A stretch of DNA of 7,308 bases from an uncultured Acidobacteriota bacterium (lineage in GTDB: Bacteria > Acidobacteriota > Blastocatellia > Pyrinomonadales > Pyrinomonadaceae): positions 1-7,308 of the forward strand of contig CAMLKY010000092.1 in assembly GCA_946480545.1 (NCBI GenBank). Direction: 5' to 3'. Every line of letters begins with the position of its first letter. The stretch's first letter is position 1. The position numbers were made by a program, and so were the translations under genes. The notes beneath the pieces are model-generated. The model saw nothing but the letters and a program-made list of their open reading frames with translations, was not told the DNA's origin and ran no database searches. Positions 5,644 to 7,308 of this stretch are shown one piece after another.

Positions 5644-7089
5644 ATGGCTATTTTGACTAATGTTTTGAGATCAAGTATCCCACTGGCAGCCATCGCTTTT
5701 GTGATGCTGTCCTCGGGTGCCGTCGCCCAGACGCCGCCACCCTGTGATGCTGTCCCGCAACAGATCCTGCTCGATTTGGCCAATCAGGCCGATCTTCCGG
5801 CCGTGGCTGCACAGTACGGGCTTGAGCCGACGCCGATCGATCAGGTCGGAATTCCACCGACCTACCGGATGCGTATCCGCGATGATAATTCCCAGACGCC
5901 CTGCCAGATCGCGCAGGCGATGCAGGGCGACACTCGAATCCTCGAACGAGAAACCAACCGTAAGTTAAAGGTCGTGGAAAAGGAAGGTCTCCCATGGACG
6001 CTCGGAAGGTCGTGGGCGATCGGCCGTTCATGGGCGATCGGCGGTAGCGCCAAGGGCTACGCCAAGCAGTGGTTTCCGGACCGGATCCGCCTTGGTCAGG
6101 CGCATGCGATAACGAAGGGATACATGAATAACCCGCCGGTCGGCCAGCAGCCGCGTCCGATCGTTGTTGCGGTACTCGATACCGGAATCGACCTCAATCA
6201 TCCTGCCTTCGCCGGAAAGCTGGTTCCCGGCTACGACTTCGTCGAGAACGATAACGATCCGAGTGAAGTGGGCATGCTCCGGGTGAACCCAACGTACGGT
6301 CATGGGACCCACGTCGCGGGCATTGTGGCTCTCGTCGCACCGGAAGCCAAGATCATGCCGATCCGTGTTCTCGACGAGAATGGCGAGAGTGATCTTTGGA
6401 AGGTCAAGGACGCGTTGATCTGGGCAGCGACCCACGGCGCCGATGTGGTCAACATCAGTTTCGGCTACCCGCAGGAAGTCGCGGCGACTCAGAGCAATGA
6501 ATTTGTTAAAGACCTCCTTCATGGATGTGCAGGCGTTCCGATACTTGCCGGAGAGCAGGATTTTCCCGAGTGTAAGGATGAAACGATCATTGCCGTAGCC
6601 GGGGCAGGTAATGGCGGTCAGATCGGAAATGGGTCGACCAAGACATTTCCGGCCGGTGAGCGAACATTCCAGGACGACAATATCCTGAGTGTTGGATCGA
6701 GCACGAGGTACGACAGGCTGTCGGCTTTTTCCACGATGGCAAACGCGACGTCGGGGGATGAAAGATGGGTGCGCAACGTCGCACCGGGTGAGGATATCGT
6801 GAGCGCTCTGCCGGGCGGCCGTTACGGCATGTGGTCCGGAACGTCGATGGCGGCTCCGATCGTGTCGGGTGTCACGGCACTCCTTCTTTCGGTTCGACCG
6901 ATCAATTTACCAACGCGCGAGGCCAGGCAGGTGGTTGAGGAGATGGAAGAGAACGGCTACGAGTGGGATTGTCTTGTGCCGTCGAGAAACATCCTGATGG
7001 ACACATCGCGTGTCGATGCCTTCTGCGCGGTCGCGAACCTGAGTGACACCGCCTGTTATCCGACCGAACGCGAGATCTGCGACGAGTAG
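5644..7089 (+). CDS. Secreted S8 family subtilisin-like serine protease
   Basis: The 481-aa preproprotein starts with a signal peptide: Arg9, a hydrophobic core (SIPLAAIAFVML) and an AVA|Q cleavage site after Ala28. Residues about 35-115 resemble a subtilase propeptide (DLPAVAAQYGLEP..YRMRIRD..DTRILERETN), expected to assist folding and be removed. A linker follows with a tandem GRSWAI duplication (121-132). The catalytic domain (about 145-430) has Asp179 in VLDTGID, His220 in GHGTHVAG, oxyanion Asn323 in AGAGNGG and Ser401 in GTSMAAP, so it should be active. A C-terminal tail (about 430-481) is acidic and carries four of the eight cysteines (443, 461, 471, 479); the others are 34, 87, 295 and 310. 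An even count in an exported protein suggests disulfides. The gene begins 81 bp after the CHAT gene, with no terminator seen between, and ends before a strong terminator. It could be co-transcribed with the CHAT gene. Its substrate is unknown. Confidence 0.95.
   Translation: MAILTNVLRSSIPLAAIAFVMLSSGAVAQTPPPCDAVPQQILLDLANQADLPAVAAQYGLEPTPIDQVGIPPTYRMRIRDDNSQTPCQIAQAMQGDTRILERETNRKLKVVEKEGLPWTLGRSWAIGRSWAIGGSAKGYAKQWFPDRIRLGQAHAITKGYMNNPPVGQQPRPIVVAVLDTGIDLNHPAFAGKLVPGYDFVENDNDPSEVGMLRVNPTYGHGTHVAGIVALVAPEAKIMPIRVLDENGESDLWKVKDALIWAATHGADVVNISFGYPQEVAATQSNEFVKDLLHGCAGVPILAGEQDFPECKDETIIAVAGAGNGGQIGNGSTKTFPAGERTFQDDNILSVGSSTRYDRLSAFSTMANATSGDERWVRNVAPGEDIVSALPGGRYGMWSGTSMAAPIVSGVTALLLSVRPINLPTREARQVVEEMEENGYEWDCLVPSRNILMDTSRVDAFCAVANLSDTACYPTEREICDE
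6004..6039 (+). repeat. In-frame 18-bp tandem duplication encoding GRSWAI twice
   Basis: Two adjacent 18-bp units (6004-6021 and 6022-6039) encode GRSWAI-GRSWAI and are followed by GGSAKG. The copies differ at a few synonymous positions (AGG TCG against CGT TCA), so the duplication is not brand new or has been kept under protein-level selection. The repeat lies between the propeptide-like region and the catalytic domain of the S8 protease. Confidence 0.85.
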
Positions 7090-7114
7090 ATCTGAACTGA
7101 ATGATGTATCAAAG

Positions 7115-7140
7115 AACCGGCTGACAAGGCCGGTTTTTTT
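7115..7140 (+). terminator. Rho-independent terminator after the S8 protease gene
   Basis: A perfect 7-bp stem, AACCGGC (7115-7121) with GCCGGTT (7129-7135), encloses the loop TGACAAG and runs into a T tract ending at 7140. It lies 25 bp after the protease stop codon and should end the plus-strand transcripts. Confidence 0.92.
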
Positions 7141-7171
7141 GCACCCAGGTCGGAGACCTAACGCGCGGTGT

Positions 7172-7204
7172 GATTTTCGATTTGCGATTTTCGATTTGCG
7201 ATTG
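7172..7204. repeat. 14-bp direct repeats (GATTTTCGATTTGC) with partial third copy
   Basis: Two exact copies of GATTTTCGATTTGC (7172-7185 and 7186-7199) are followed by the first four bases of a third copy (GATT). Each unit is itself made of related GATTT(T)CGATTTGC sub-blocks. AT-rich, intergenic, just beyond a terminator. Similar low-complexity intergenic strings are familiar from acidobacterial and planctomycete genomes, from memory rather than a search here. Confidence 0.85.
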
Positions 7205-7273
7205 TCTTGTCGGTTGCAAGCTGTTGAGGTGGGTTTCTGCCTGAGCACCCACAAAGCGATCGCAAATCGAAAA
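7188..7273. repeat. Inverted repeat made by the direct-repeat unit and a downstream copy
   Basis: The 15 bases at 7188-7202 are the exact reverse complement of 7259-7273 (ATCGCAAATCGAAAA), with 56 bp between. Further similar sequence (CCGAAAATTC) continues to 7283. Inside the spacer lies a smaller hairpin, GTGGGT (7229-7234) with ACCCAC (7247-7252). No open reading frame of note is enclosed, so this looks like a non-coding, possibly dispersed, repeat element of about 110 bp rather than an insertion sequence. Confidence 0.7.
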
Positions 7274-7308
7274 CCGAAAATTCAGACCCCGGATTTATTT
7301 TCTCAGTC

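Noticed and set aside
6907..7254. 115-aa minus-strand frame at the right end containing KSKIANRKS
   Set aside because: That peptide is just the translation of the 14-bp intergenic repeats, and the rest is antisense to the protease and its terminator.

Overview
The window looks like a chromosomal segment of a moderately GC-rich Gram-negative-type bacterium. The protein style fits Acidobacteriota, perhaps Blastocatellia/Pyrinomonadales: the murA, the divergent-type ECF sigma factor, the TPR-CHAT protein and a secreted subtilisin-like protease with a short GRSWAI linker. That placement is an impression from sequence style, not a database result.

Layout. At the left, on the minus strand, is a complete murA (42-1349), the housekeeping first committed step of peptidoglycan synthesis. 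A 135-bp divergent intergenic region separates it from four genes that all read on the plus strand: an ECF-type sigma factor (1485-2093); a 166-aa (or 162-aa) cytoplasmic protein with a helical N-terminus and a small beta-sandwich-like C-terminus (2184-2684); a 927-aa TPR-array protein ending in a CHAT caspase-like protease domain with an intact His/Cys dyad (2779-5562); and a secreted S8 subtilase with signal peptide, propeptide-like region and full Asp/His/Asn/Ser set (5644-7089). A strong intrinsic terminator (2710-2744) sits between the small protein and the CHAT gene, and another (7115-7140) closes the array after the protease. The last 170 bp contain no gene but carry 14-bp direct repeats and a matching inverted copy.

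How the genes may work together. Sigma factor, small partner and TPR-CHAT protease form a compact set that suggests a regulated-proteolysis signalling module. The CHAT protein would sense something through its TPR superhelix and cleave a partner, and the sigma factor would carry the transcriptional output. The closest established precedent is the type III-E Craspase, where a TPR-CHAT protease cleaves a protein that restrains an ECF sigma factor. No CRISPR components are visible here, so any likeness would be one of logic only. The subtilase is exported and may be an output gene or merely a neighbour. No transposase, tRNA, rRNA or CRISPR array is seen.
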